Below the pieces are notes generated by a model. That model had not been told where the DNA came from. It searched no databases and worked only from the letters and a program-made list of their open reading frames with translations. This document shows, piece after piece, positions 17,691-25,446 of a stretch of 64,000 nt of DNA. A program made the translations under genes and the position numbers. The stretch comes from Ruminococcus gauvreauii (lineage in GTDB: Bacteria > Bacillota > Clostridia > Lachnospirales > Lachnospiraceae). Each line of letters opens with the position of its first letter. Within the stretch, counting starts at the first letter, position 1. The stretch spans positions 1,550,001-1,614,000 of the forward strand of contig NZ_CP102290.1 in NCBI RefSeq assembly GCF_025151995.1. Reading direction: 5' to 3'.

Positions 17691-18827
17691 TCAGTTCAGT
17701 TTTCCCGTGTAGACCCTCATGAACAGTTCCCGGATCTCTTCTTTCGAACATGTCCTTGGATTAGTCCTCGTGCAGCTGTCCTTATACGCCGCCTCAGCCA
17801 TATCATCCAGCACCCGCTCAAAATCCTCCTTTTCAATCCCCGCAGCTTTGATGCTCTCCGGAATCCCCAGCCGGCGGATCATCTGTTTCGTCGACCGCAC
17901 GACGCTGAACGCGCTCTGCCTGATACTCGGGCCGTCAATTTTCACCAGTCTGGCAATGACCGCGTACCGCCTGGCAGCGGCCGTCAGTTTATCGAGGCAT
18001 CCCGCGTTAAACGCCATCACATAAGGCAGCAGTATACCGTTTGCCCGTCCATGCGGAATGTGAAAGTGAGCACCCAGCGTATGTGCCATACTGTGGTTCA
18101 GCCCCAGTCCTGCATTGCTGAAGGCCATGCCTGCAAGACACGATGCATGATGCATCTTCTGTCTTGCCTCCAGGTTGTCCGGCTCGTGATAGACTCTGAG
18201 CAGATTGCTCCTGACCAGCTTGATCGCTTTCTCCGCTGCAGCGTCGGTAAAATCGTTGGCCTCTGTCGACACAAACGCCTCGATCGCATGCGTCAGCACA
18301 TCGATCCCCGTATCCGCCGTCACAGCCGGCGGAACAGACCTCACAAGCTCCGCATCCAATATGGCTGCGTCGGGCAGCATGTCATCGTCCACCAGCGGAT
18401 ATTTCGCCGATTTTTCCGGATCGCTGATCACAGAAAATTTACTCACCTCGGATCCTGTCCCGCTGGTCGTCGGTATCGCCACGAACAGGCATTTTTCGGC
18501 GAGTCCCTGACGTGCTGCCAGGTAGTTCATCGCCTTGGCTGCGTCGATCGCCGATCCCCCGCCCAACGCCAGCAGTATCTGTGGATGAAAATCCAGCATG
18601 ATGGATATGCCTTTCGTCACGGTCGCTATGTCCGGATCGGGCTTCACCTCCGAAAAAACCTGATAAGCAATCCCCATCTCCTCCAGCGGCTCTGTCAGGT
18701 AACTCACCTTACCGCTCTCATACATAAAGCGGTCTGTGACAATAAATGCACGCCCTGCTTGCTTTAATACTTCCCTTAATCCCGACTTGTCCGTATAAAT
18801 TCTTGACTTTACATAATAGTTATTCAC
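17691..18827 (-). CDS. eutG: Iron-containing alcohol dehydrogenase, EutG-type
   Basis: 378 residues of the iron-dependent alcohol dehydrogenase family. Reduces acetaldehyde to ethanol and so recycles NAD+ for EutE. Seen: the NAD loop GGGSAIDAAKAM (near residue 90) and the metal-binding HSMAHTLGAHFHIPHG with three histidines near residue 250. The start is a GTG, 5 bases after AGGAGG. It is the first gene of the eut operon, directly behind the promoter and leader terminator; the first-position alcohol dehydrogenase is less usual. Confidence 0.93.
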   Translation of the reverse strand: MNNYYVKSRIYTDKSGLREVLKQAGRAFIVTDRFMYESGKVSYLTEPLEEMGIAYQVFSEVKPDPDIATVTKGISIMLDFHPQILLALGGGSAIDAAKAMNYLAARQGLAEKCLFVAIPTTSGTGSEVSKFSVISDPEKSAKYPLVDDDMLPDAAILDAELVRSVPPAVTADTGIDVLTHAIEAFVSTEANDFTDAAAEKAIKLVRSNLLRVYHEPDNLEARQKMHHASCLAGMAFSNAGLGLNHSMAHTLGAHFHIPHGRANGILLPYVMAFNAGCLDKLTAAARRYAVIARLVKIDGPSIRQSAFSVVRSTKQMIRRLGIPESIKAAGIEKEDFERVLDDMAEAAYKDSCTRTNPRTCSKEEIRELFMRVYTGKLN

Positions 18828-18861
18828 AGCACCCTCCTGTACACATTTTCAGAAAAGAAAA

Positions 18862-18904
18862 AAGTGCTTAGTTTTTCACGTCAGCCAGAAAAACCAAGAC
18901 ACTT
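18862..18904 (-). terminator. Leader terminator (attenuator) in front of the eut operon
   Basis: On the minus strand AAGTG-T-CTT-G-GTTTTTC (18904-18888) pairs with GAAAAAC-T-AAG-CACTT (18877-18862), with one bulge, one G-U pair and a 10-base loop, followed directly by TTTTCTTTTC. It lies between the promoter and the GTG of the first gene, so transcription would stop before the operon unless prevented. Two related 9-mers (TTGAGTGCC at 18924-18932 and TTAAGTGTC at 18898-18906) precede it; the second overlaps the 5' arm, as expected for an antiterminator competing with the terminator. Confidence 0.8.
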
Positions 18905-18960
18905 AATATTTTTGCACGTAATTGGCACTCAATATGTAGTTCTCACTTCTAATTTATCTA

Positions 18961-18989
18961 ACAATACCATATTTTTCATATTTTGTCAA
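18961..18989 (-). promoter_or_regulatory. Sigma-A promoter of the eut operon
   Basis: Minus strand TTGACA (18984-18989), a 17-bp spacer, then TATTGT (18961-18966). The start point would be near 18954, giving a leader of about 125 bases that contains the attenuator. The stretch 18828-19197 (370 bp without a gene) holds this promoter, the attenuator and the fic terminator; the rest is AT-rich with no other clear feature, and I see no cobalamin riboswitch. Confidence 0.8.
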
Positions 18990-19142
18990 CTTTGTCTATT
19001 TTTTATCGTTTATATTGAGATTTTTTATATATTTTTATTGTTTTATAACTTTCTTTCGCCTCATGCCCGTTATTTCAAGAAATATCATTTTACGACATAA
19101 TTCCACACCACTGCAGCGCGATCCGCCTGAAGCGTCTTTTGT

Positions 19143-19190
19143 GTAAAAAAAAGATGAAGAACAAAGTGCTCCTCATCTTTACTTATAACA
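19143..19190 (-). terminator. Intrinsic terminator of fic
   Basis: Minus strand AAAGATGA and TCATCTTT arms around a 14-base loop, followed by a T run, just after the fic stop codon. Confidence 0.8.
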
Positions 19191-19197
19191 AACATAT

Positions 19198-19803
19198 TTA
19201 CAAATCTTCGGCTCTGTAGACCGTATAACCCTCATAATAGTAACTGTGATCAATGCCTTTCATATAAATCTCACGATTATTGATCTGATCTGTCAGTGCC
19301 TGTTTTAAAATATACTTAATCTCAATATCTTTGATTGGACTTCGCTCCATAGCAAGCAAATAGTCCTCCTTGTCAACCCTACTCCAGTCTATTATGAAAT
19401 TTAATTCTTTTTTTAAGATTTGATCCAACCAGATCCTTGTACTTCGCCCGTTTCCTTCTCTGAATGGATGCGCTACATTCATCTCAACATATTTTTCAAT
19501 GATTCCATCAAATGTAGACTGTGGCATTTTTTCAACATTCTCTAATGCCGCCTCCAAATACATGACCGGAGCAAATCTAAAATTACCTTTTGCTATGTTT
19601 ACATCACGGATTTTCCCCGCATGATCATAAACATCTTGAAATAAATATTTATGAATTTCACAAAGCGCCTCAAGCGTCCCCGGTTCCAGTTTGTCTAAAT
19701 AACCATTTTCAAATAACTCAACTGCTCTTTTCTTACTTAATTTTTCTTCCTGCCGGGCTAGTTCCGCTGAATCAGTTATGTTTAACTTGTTTTTAAGTGT
19801 CAT
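19198..19803 (-). CDS. fic: Fic-family AMP-transferase, class III (self-inhibited)
   Basis: 201 residues. Fic enzymes transfer AMP (or other nucleotide moieties) to protein hydroxyl groups. Seen: the full catalytic motif HPFREGNGRSTR from residue 112, and near the C-terminus SYYYEG (S187, E191, G192), fitting the inhibitory motif [S/T]xxxE[G/N]. In class III enzymes this motif sits at the C-terminus of the same chain and blocks ATP positioning, so no separate antitoxin is needed. Its start overlaps the stop of the upstream broken gene by 4 bases (ATGA). Target unknown. Confidence 0.92.
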   Translation of the reverse strand: MTLKNKLNITDSAELARQEEKLSKKRAVELFENGYLDKLEPGTLEALCEIHKYLFQDVYDHAGKIRDVNIAKGNFRFAPVMYLEAALENVEKMPQSTFDGIIEKYVEMNVAHPFREGNGRSTRIWLDQILKKELNFIIDWSRVDKEDYLLAMERSPIKDIEIKYILKQALTDQINNREIYMKGIDHSYYYEGYTVYRAEDL

Positions 19804-20172
19804 ATAATCTTCCTTTCCGCATAACTTGCCGCCACATTTAATTCAAGAAAGTTCTCTTCATCGCCCCATTCTGAAACAACTGCCACGAGTATTAGATACC
19901 CCGTTGCTTTCAGTGGAGTAATCTTCATGGTTGTCAAAAAAACATGCTTGTTATTCTTTATAGCCTCTTCACAGAAAACCTGTGTGATTTTTTTAGCCAA
20001 TCGTGGATTCAAAGCATGATCAAAGCTGTCCATGGCAAATATAGATGGAGCCTGTGGATGCATGGCAAGGCAGAGCATGAAGAGCACATACAAATACATT
20101 CACTTTTCCGGTTTCAAATGAAGTATTATATCATGACTTGAAGTTTCCAAAGCTAATCTCTTTTATATTCAT
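19800..20172 (-). pseudogene. Remnant of an AAA-type ATPase gene with the middle deleted
   Basis: An ATG at 20172 begins MNIKEISFGNFKS, the typical opening of SMC/OLD-like AAA ATPases (just before the Walker A region), then hits TGA at 20131-20133. Some 30 bases later, in another frame, the coding sequence resumes as the Walker B region and downstream part (LCLAMHPQAPSIFAMDSFDHALNPRL split, then VFLTTM), ending in a 99-codon open frame (19800-20099) that overlaps fic. Walker A and the rest of the body are missing. So this is an internally deleted, frame-disturbed gene. Such ATPases often belong to phage-defence or DNA-repair loci. Confidence 0.75.
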
Positions 20173-20355
20173 CTTATCGCCCTTTTCTGCAAAAAGTATA
20201 TCATATACTACAAATTAAATATAGCCATCTTTTACCTTTTTATTTATATCTAATTCGACAGATGTTTGGTTTGAGGCTTCTTCTTTTAAAATTTCGTTTC
20301 TCGCCTGATAGGTTTGACAATATATGTTTACTAACATACGCGGATCTTTTGCTCG

Positions 20356-20380
20356 AAAAAAAAGCGCCCTAAATGGGCGC
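20356..20380 (-). terminator. Intrinsic terminator overlapping the end of spoIIID
   Basis: Minus strand GCGCCC - ATTTA - GGGCGC followed by eight T. The spoIIID stop codon TAG lies inside the hairpin, so the coding and terminator sequences overlap. Confidence 0.9.
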
Positions 20381-20632
20381 CTGAGTCTTGTGGAGGTACT
20401 TTTCCTTCGTGGCAAGTCCTCCACGAATATGCCTCTCCTGTTTATTGATATCCAACACTTTTCTTGCTTCCTGCGCAAGTCCCGGGTTAATCTGCAGCAG
20501 CCGATCCGTAACATCTTTATGTACCGTACTCTTGCTGATTCCAAATCTCTTTGCTGTCTGCCTCACAGTTGCTTTTGTTTCAATAATATAATTGGCAATT
20601 TCCACTGCCCGTTCTTCTATATAATCTTTCAA
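20369..20632 (-). CDS. spoIIID: SpoIIID, mother-cell sporulation regulator
   Basis: 87 residues. DNA-binding protein that activates and represses sigma-E genes in the mother cell. Seen: DYIEERAVEIANYIIETKAT followed by the helix-turn-helix VRQTAKRFGISKSTVHKDV and RHIRGGLATKEKY, all characteristic of SpoIIID. The start is a TTG with GGGGG 7 bases upstream; that GGGGG is also one arm of a hairpin (see the next entry). The intact gene indicates a spore former. Confidence 0.96.
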   Translation of the reverse strand: MKDYIEERAVEIANYIIETKATVRQTAKRFGISKSTVHKDVTDRLLQINPGLAQEARKVLDINKQERHIRGGLATKEKYLHKTQAPI

Positions 20633-20637
20633 GGATA

Positions 20638-20677
20638 AGCCCCCGAAGACGCTGTTTTTACAGTGTATGCGGGGGCT
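20638..20677 (-). promoter_or_regulatory. Hairpin covering the spoIIID ribosome site
   Basis: Perfect 8-bp stem (AGCCCCCG at 20638-20645 with CGGGGGCT at 20670-20677) with an inner 6-bp stem (20650-20655 with 20660-20665). No T run follows in either direction. The minus-strand 3' arm contains GGGGG, the probable ribosome site of spoIIID. If the transcript includes both arms, translation would be blocked; if the sigma-E-like promoter within it is used, the 5' arm is not transcribed. Confidence 0.6.
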
Positions 20678-20691
20678 CAGACGGTTATGTC
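20662..20691 (-). promoter_or_regulatory. Candidate sigma-E promoter of spoIIID
   Basis: Minus strand GACATAAC (20684-20691), 14 bp, CATACACT (20662-20669). The known sigma-E consensus is about GKCATATT and CATACAAT with 13-15 bp. The -10 matches 7 of 8; the -35 is weaker. In Bacillus, spoIIID is transcribed by sigma-E. Confidence 0.5.
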
Positions 20692-20730
20692 GGTTTACCC
20701 CAATAATCTCTTGTTTTAAAGCTATCTAAA

Positions 20731-21579
20731 TTAGCGGTTATAAAACGCCTCCAGTGCACGTCCGATGTACTCCGTGGCCCCCGCACCGTAGATCTCATCC
20801 ATTCGCATCTGAAACTCCCTGTCAGTTTGATACTTTCGCGCCATATCCAGCATAAATGCCGACACATCTTTCATCTGATAAAGCTGTCTGGAAACAAAAT
20901 CCATCTCCCCTGCAATCTCCCTTACTTCAAAGGAATTTACATCGGTCCCAGATTTTGCTGCCAGCTTTTTTGTGATATTTTCAAGCCTCTGTCCGTATGC
21001 CTCCATGATTTTAGGATTGTCCGGGTTCTCTGCGGCCTTCAGCGCACTGTCTTTATCCCCGTACCACTCCACGACTTTGGCAAAATTTTTCTGTGCCTGC
21101 TCACCCGACGCCTGTTCCATAAAATGTTTCTGAAATCCCTCCATGCTCCCATACTGCCTGACAAAAATATCTTTTTGTTCTTCCGACATGTTTTTAACCA
21201 TTGTGCTGTACATTTCTTCAATATCTGTTTTACTGAAAACCTCAAAATCCATCTTATGATCTCCTTTCAGAATCCCGTCAATGCTGGCAATGATACGCTC
21301 GAGTCTTTCCTTTTTTAATACCAGCATCTCTCTCTGACTGTTTAATAACTGATCTCTGTCAAGTTCAGGATCTTCCATGATGGATTTGATATCCCCAAGC
21401 GGCATATCAAATTCCCTGAAAAACAGTATCTGCTGCAAAACTTCCAGTGCCTTATCGTCATAAAGCCGGTATCCCGCCTCACTTGTTTGTGTCGGTTTCA
21501 ATAAGCCGATCTCATCATAATAGTGCAGCGTACGCACGCTGATACCTGTCAGTTTCGCTACTTCTTTTACAGTCTTCAT
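20731..21579 (-). CDS. MerR-family regulator with TipAS-like ligand domain
   Basis: 282 residues. N-terminal MerR winged helix (VKEVAKLTGISVRTLHYYDE, then GLLKP and GYRLYDD), a coiled-coil linker (about 75-110), and a C-terminal TipAS-type domain (about 150-282: FAKVVEWYGDKDSALKAAE, YIGRALEAFY). TipA-like proteins bind peptide antibiotics or other amphipathic drugs and activate resistance genes and themselves. The ATG at 21579 has AGGAGG upstream. No target gene is adjacent, so the ligand is unknown. Confidence 0.9.
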   Translation of the reverse strand: MKTVKEVAKLTGISVRTLHYYDEIGLLKPTQTSEAGYRLYDDKALEVLQQILFFREFDMPLGDIKSIMEDPELDRDQLLNSQREMLVLKKERLERIIASIDGILKGDHKMDFEVFSKTDIEEMYSTMVKNMSEEQKDIFVRQYGSMEGFQKHFMEQASGEQAQKNFAKVVEWYGDKDSALKAAENPDNPKIMEAYGQRLENITKKLAAKSGTDVNSFEVREIAGEMDFVSRQLYQMKDVSAFMLDMARKYQTDREFQMRMDEIYGAGATEYIGRALEAFYNR

Positions 21580-21752
21580 CACTGCTTCCTCCTGTTCCTG
21601 ATATGTCCATCATAACGTATGACGCAGCGTGAGGGTCAATAGGTTTTCCATCTTTTTCTTCCCGCACTTTCTTTACAATTCTCCCTCTGACATTGTATAC
21701 TTCTTTCAGACATTATCATATGATTACTATAACTTTTCAAAGGAGATTTCTC

Positions 21753-22031
21753 ATGAATTTTATATATCCCGCTATTTTTCACAAGACAGAGACAGGGCGT
21801 TTTACCGCTGTTTTTCCGGACCTGGAGATGTGCCGCGCCGAAGGCGATACCCTGGAAGACTGCATTGAGAATGCAAACAGCGCCGCTTATGACTGGATCT
21901 ACGTGGAGCTGTCAGAGTTTGACGGACAGCTTCCCGCAGTTACCGATATCACCGATATCCCGCTGAAGGACGGCGATATCGTACGGAACATTTCCGTTCA
22001 TGTAAGGCTCACCGACGGGTGGGACGAATAA
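21753..22031 (+). CDS. HicB-like protein, orphan
   Basis: 92 residues starting at the ATG with AAAGGAG 8 bases upstream. HicB-type partial RNase-H fold: FPDLEMCRAEGDTLEDCIEN is the family hallmark. HicB is normally the antitoxin of the HicA mRNA interferase, but no HicA-sized frame lies on either side and the C-terminal DNA-binding domain of many HicB proteins is absent. It overlaps no other gene; a MerR gene follows 14 bp later. Probably an orphan regulator or a solitary HicB-fold protein. Confidence 0.8.
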   Translation: MNFIYPAIFHKTETGRFTAVFPDLEMCRAEGDTLEDCIENANSAAYDWIYVELSEFDGQLPAVTDITDIPLKDGDIVRNISVHVRLTDGWDE

Positions 22032-22045
22032 AACACGGAGGTCCC

Positions 22046-22870
22046 ATGTTCAAAATCGGTGAATTTTCAAAACTGACACAAGTGTCTATAAGAATGCTGC
22101 GGTATTACGACGAAAATAATCTTCTGAAGCCTGCGCAGGTGGATCCCTATACGGGATACCGCCTGTATTCCGTCGATCAGATTCCCCGGCTCAACCGCAT
22201 AGTTTTCCTGCGAGACAGCGGTTTTAACGTCGCCGAAATCACAGAATCCCTGAACAGCTGGGATGACGGCAAAGTCATACAGCTGCTCGAGAACAAACGC
22301 ATCCAACTTGAACAAAACATTCAGGAACAGCAGCAGAAAATTTCCAGGATCGAACTTGCCCTGGCGGATCTTATGCAGGAAAAAAGCGATATGCCCTGCA
22401 GCATCACGATCAAGTCCGTTCCCAGCTGTCAGGTACTCTCTCTTCGGAAGATTATTCCCGACTATTATGCAGAAGGCCGGCTCTGGAAAGAGATGTCCGC
22501 GTTTGCGGCCAGCCGCCATATCCAGATAACCGGTGATACATTTTCCATCTATCACGACGCAGAATACAAAGAAACGGATGTGGATGTTGAGCTGTGCGCG
22601 CTCGTATCACGTATGGAAGACTCCAAAGATGGGTTTCTCTTTCGGAATACCGAAGCAGTCCCCTGCATGGCGAGCACCATGGTATACGGTCCATTCAGTA
22701 ATATCGCAGGCGCATATCTTACGTTTGCACAGTGGCTTCAGGAAAACAGTCAGTTTCAAATGCTTGGGACGAGCCGTCAGATCGTCCACCGCGGTCCGTG
22801 GAATGAGGAAAACCCGGAACATTACCTGGTCGAATTACAGATTCCGCTGAAGGATCATACAAAATCATAA
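22046..22870 (+). CDS. MerR-family regulator with GyrI-like effector domain
   Basis: 274 residues from the ATG at 22046 (CGGAGG site). N-terminal MerR domain (FKIGEFSKLTQVSIRMLRYY, then LLKPAQVDPYTGYRLYS), a coiled coil (about 78-115: LENKRIQLEQNIQEQQQKI), and a C-terminal GyrI-like ligand-binding domain (PSCQVLSLRKIIPDY ... HYLVELQIPL). BltR/BmrR-like sensors of this layout respond to cationic drugs. It lies just downstream of the HicB-like gene and may share its transcript. Ligand unknown. Confidence 0.88.
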   Translation: MFKIGEFSKLTQVSIRMLRYYDENNLLKPAQVDPYTGYRLYSVDQIPRLNRIVFLRDSGFNVAEITESLNSWDDGKVIQLLENKRIQLEQNIQEQQQKISRIELALADLMQEKSDMPCSITIKSVPSCQVLSLRKIIPDYYAEGRLWKEMSAFAASRHIQITGDTFSIYHDAEYKETDVDVELCALVSRMEDSKDGFLFRNTEAVPCMASTMVYGPFSNIAGAYLTFAQWLQENSQFQMLGTSRQIVHRGPWNEENPEHYLVELQIPLKDHTKS

Positions 22871-22943
22871 GATTCTTGTTGACTCTCACACAGTGTCAGG
22901 GTATACGCTGGATATATCAATCACACATGGGAGGAAAAAACAC

Positions 22944-23420
22944 ATGGAAGAATATAAGGTATACCCGATCGGAGAGGTTCATATGGATGAGGAAGGTTTT
23001 TTCATTGATCTGGCTCCCTCATACCGCCCTGCTCTTCAGGCGCTTGAGGGATTCAGCCACATCAATGTACTCTGGTGGTTCAGTCACTGCGATAAGAAAG
23101 AGCTGCGCCGCATGCTGGAAGCGCCAAAGCCGTACAGGCAATCGCCTGATGTGATGGGCATCTTTGCCACAAGGTCACCCGTACGTCCGAATCCCATTGC
23201 CCTGTCTGCCGCAGAGGTCATTCATATCGACGAAGAGCAGGCGCGTATTCAGATTGCTTACATTGACGCCGAAGACGGAAGTCCGGTGCTCGACATCAAG
23301 CCATATACGCCGAGTCTCGACCGGATAGAGAATCCGGGCCTTCCCGACTGGTGCCGCCACTGGCCGCGCAGTGTCGAGGACTCCGCTGATTTTAACTGGG
23401 AAGACGAATTTAATTTCTAA
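22944..23420 (+). CDS. trmO: TrmO-type tRNA methyltransferase (UPF0066)
   Basis: 158 residues. TrmO methylates N6-threonylcarbamoyl-adenosine at position 37 of some threonine tRNAs. Seen: the N-terminal IGEVH, the interaction strand ALEGFSHINVLWWFSH, and the family signature RSPVRPNPIALS; DIKPYTPSLD near the end. The ATG at 22944, with GGGAGG upstream, gives the conserved N-terminus; an in-frame start 51 bases earlier lacks a ribosome site. The terminator after it is shared with the converging blaR1-like gene. Confidence 0.9.
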   Translation: MEEYKVYPIGEVHMDEEGFFIDLAPSYRPALQALEGFSHINVLWWFSHCDKKELRRMLEAPKPYRQSPDVMGIFATRSPVRPNPIALSAAEVIHIDEEQARIQIAYIDAEDGSPVLDIKPYTPSLDRIENPGLPDWCRHWPRSVEDSADFNWEDEFNF

Positions 23421-23426
23421 TCAAAT

Positions 23427-23470
23427 GAACCGGACAGGCGTACTTTCTGTTAAGAACCCCTGTCCGGTTT
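23427..23470. terminator. Bidirectional terminator between trmO and the BlaR1-like gene
   Basis: ACCGGACAGG and CCTGTCCGGT arms around an about 20-base loop, with T-rich sequence (TTTATTTAA) on the plus side and AAATGAACC on the other. It lies between converging genes. Confidence 0.75.
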
Positions 23471-23472
23471 AT

Positions 23473-25041
23473 TTAATCCGTAAATTCCGTATCTGCCACA
23501 GTCTCCTGTACCACTGCAGTACCGCCCTCCTCTGCCGTATTGCCATCCCAGTAATCGCTTGCCTGCTCACGTTCTTTCGTGCGCCGGTCAAACTCACTGT
23601 CTCCCCTGTGAAGAGCTGCAACCGATGTGATCTGTCCCATGCGGTCCCGGATCACATCGATATCCACAGTCCCCTCATCTCTGGTCTGTACAGACCCGAT
23701 CATCTCATCGGTATAGACGCGCACGGTCTCTCCATTGTAGAGATACATCCCGGAACTGTCCTTTGTAATTCCGTGTCCTTTATACTCTTCCTCGAGCTCT
23801 TTATCATTCAGAAACAGGTTCACGGTAAGCTTAAACGCAGCTTTTTCCACGCCAAATTCTCCGGAAAGCTTCTCCCGTACCCGGCTTGCTATGATATCAG
23901 GGTCGTTTGAACTGTCCGTCTTCAAAACATCTAAAATCACGCGGTCCGCTCGTTTACGGGCATTCTCCCCCAGAACGATATCCCTTGAAATTTGTGCCTC
24001 CACTCCCCACCGGCAGTCCGAACTTGCACAATAACTGCTAAGATATGAGGAAAACGGTGCCTGCCCTACAGTCGCAAATACTGCAGTCGTACAGAGAAGC
24101 AGGCAGACAGCAGCTGCCAGTGTGAAGACCGTAGCTTTCTTATAACGCAGAATACTCTTGATCCGCCGCTCTACCTCTGTTTTGGAAAATGCACTGTAGA
24201 GCAGTGCTGTTCTGTTTCCTGTAACTGCCATGGCAAGCAGGCTATATGCATAACCCTGCCGTTCTTCGGCGTCCATTGTCCCCAGCACTGCGGCATCACA
24301 TGCCGCTTCCAGATCAGCTGAAAGGTATTTCGCCATGACCCACACCAGCGGATTGTACCAGTTCACACAGACGGCGGCCAGCATAACGGTCTTCACCCAG
24401 TTGTCCCGACGCCTGATATGCATCGTCTCATGCGTAAGAATATGGCGCAGCATAACGGTATTGCCAAAGTCCATTCCTGTGGGCAGGTAGATTCGCTGAT
24501 TCAGGATGCCGCATACCAGGGGCGATGCTATCCCGTCATTGGTAAACACCAGCACATCACCCATCTCCATCCCGCGGAGAATTGCATTGATTGTCTCATT
24601 GTGCTCCACCAGCAGACTGTTCTTCAGCTTTTGGGAACAGCTTCTTTTCTGATAAATCAACACTCCCGCCGTCGCCGCCATACCCGCCCAAAAGAGAACC
24701 ACAAGAAGCTGCCGCAAGCTGAAAGAAAACGGTCCTGTTCCCTCAGCCACACTATACTCTGTTGCATTTGAAACATCCGTTCGGGTCCCCACGCTGTCCT
24801 CCACTGCAATCGCTTCGCTTTCTGTGTATGGCATCTGCAGCTCCAAAACAGGCGCACTGATCGGGCTGGACAGGGAAAATGGGATCAAAAGGCGAACCAG
24901 CACGAGCCCCCAGAGAACAGGAAACACGAACTGAGGCAGACGCTTTTTAAACAGCACCCGAATCAGAAGGACCGCCAAAATCATGATACTTCCATAAAAT
25001 GCCATCAAATACAGAGGCATATCCATTCTAAAATGCAGCAT
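23473..25041 (-). CDS. BlaR1/MecR1-like M56 membrane peptidase (no penicillin-binding sensor)
   Basis: 522 residues. Four hydrophobic segments in the N-terminal half, the zinc-protease motif HETMH at about residue 204 (LTHETMHIRRRDNW), and a last membrane segment near residue 310. Known BlaR1 proteins relay antibiotic binding to cleavage of the BlaI repressor. Here the extracellular part (about 330-522) shows no SxxK/SxN penicillin-binding sensor; it has a DUF-like secreted domain instead. So the signal is probably not a beta-lactam. It starts one base after the blaI-like gene's stop codon. Confidence 0.88.
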   Translation of the reverse strand: MLHFRMDMPLYLMAFYGSIMILAVLLIRVLFKKRLPQFVFPVLWGLVLVRLLIPFSLSSPISAPVLELQMPYTESEAIAVEDSVGTRTDVSNATEYSVAEGTGPFSFSLRQLLVVLFWAGMAATAGVLIYQKRSCSQKLKNSLLVEHNETINAILRGMEMGDVLVFTNDGIASPLVCGILNQRIYLPTGMDFGNTVMLRHILTHETMHIRRRDNWVKTVMLAAVCVNWYNPLVWVMAKYLSADLEAACDAAVLGTMDAEERQGYAYSLLAMAVTGNRTALLYSAFSKTEVERRIKSILRYKKATVFTLAAAVCLLLCTTAVFATVGQAPFSSYLSSYCASSDCRWGVEAQISRDIVLGENARKRADRVILDVLKTDSSNDPDIIASRVREKLSGEFGVEKAAFKLTVNLFLNDKELEEEYKGHGITKDSSGMYLYNGETVRVYTDEMIGSVQTRDEGTVDIDVIRDRMGQITSVAALHRGDSEFDRRTKEREQASDYWDGNTAEEGGTAVVQETVADTEFTD

Positions 25042-25042
25042 C

Positions 25043-25402
25043 CTACTTCGCCTCCTTTATCATTCTGGCAAGCTTCCTGGCTTCCTCCTCAGATATGCCC
25101 TGATTTTTTAAAAATGCAGAGAAAAACAGTTCACTGGAACCGCCGAACATCTTGTCAATCAGCTGCTCTGTCTCACTTTGCTGAACTTCGTCCCTCGTGA
25201 CAAGCGGGCTGCACATGAATCCGGGTTCCTCCCGCCGAACTGCACCTTTTTCAATACATTTTTTGATAACGGTATACGTTGTGTTTTTGTTCCACCCAAT
25301 ACGCTCTGACAGTACGGAAACAATGTCCCTGGCAGATAGTCTCCCCCGCTCCCAGAGTACCTCCATCACCTTCAATTCGGAGTCAAATAGCTTTACATCC
25401 AT
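25043..25402 (-). CDS. BlaI/MecI-family repressor
   Basis: 119 residues. Winged helix-turn-helix (LFDSELKVMEVLWERGRLSA, TTYTVIKKCIEKGAVRREEP) plus a dimerisation helix pair (ELFFSAFLKNQGISEEEARK). Represses its own operon until cleaved by the partner protease. Two BlaI-type operators lie directly upstream. No beta-lactamase or PBP gene is adjacent, so the regulated genes besides the pair itself are unknown. Confidence 0.93.
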   Translation of the reverse strand: MDVKLFDSELKVMEVLWERGRLSARDIVSVLSERIGWNKNTTYTVIKKCIEKGAVRREEPGFMCSPLVTRDEVQQSETEQLIDKMFGGSSELFFSAFLKNQGISEEEARKLARMIKEAK

Positions 25403-25417
25403 AAAGCCTCCTTTCCA

Positions 25418-25433
25418 GACTATTGCGATAGTC
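25418..25433. promoter_or_regulatory. BlaI-type operator 2 (proximal)
   Basis: Palindrome GACTATTGCGATAGTC, 15 bp upstream of the repressor start codon. The half-sites match the GACTA/TAGTC-type dyads bound by BlaI/MecI proteins. Confidence 0.8.
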
Positions 25434-25446
25434 TTTTCTTTATTTC

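Noticed and set aside
18828..18960. Adenosylcobalamin riboswitch in the eut leader
   Set aside because: The leader is only about 125 bases and shows none of the conserved B12-box elements; what is there is a plain terminator hairpin.
18864..19100. 78-codon plus-strand frame upstream of the eut operon
   Set aside because: AT-rich, hydrophobic by composition, without a ribosome site, and it covers the promoter and attenuator of the opposite strand.
20215..20544. 109-codon minus-strand frame overlapping the 3' half of spoIIID
   Set aside because: Overlaps spoIIID in another frame, has no ribosome site and no family resemblance, and crosses the spoIIID terminator.
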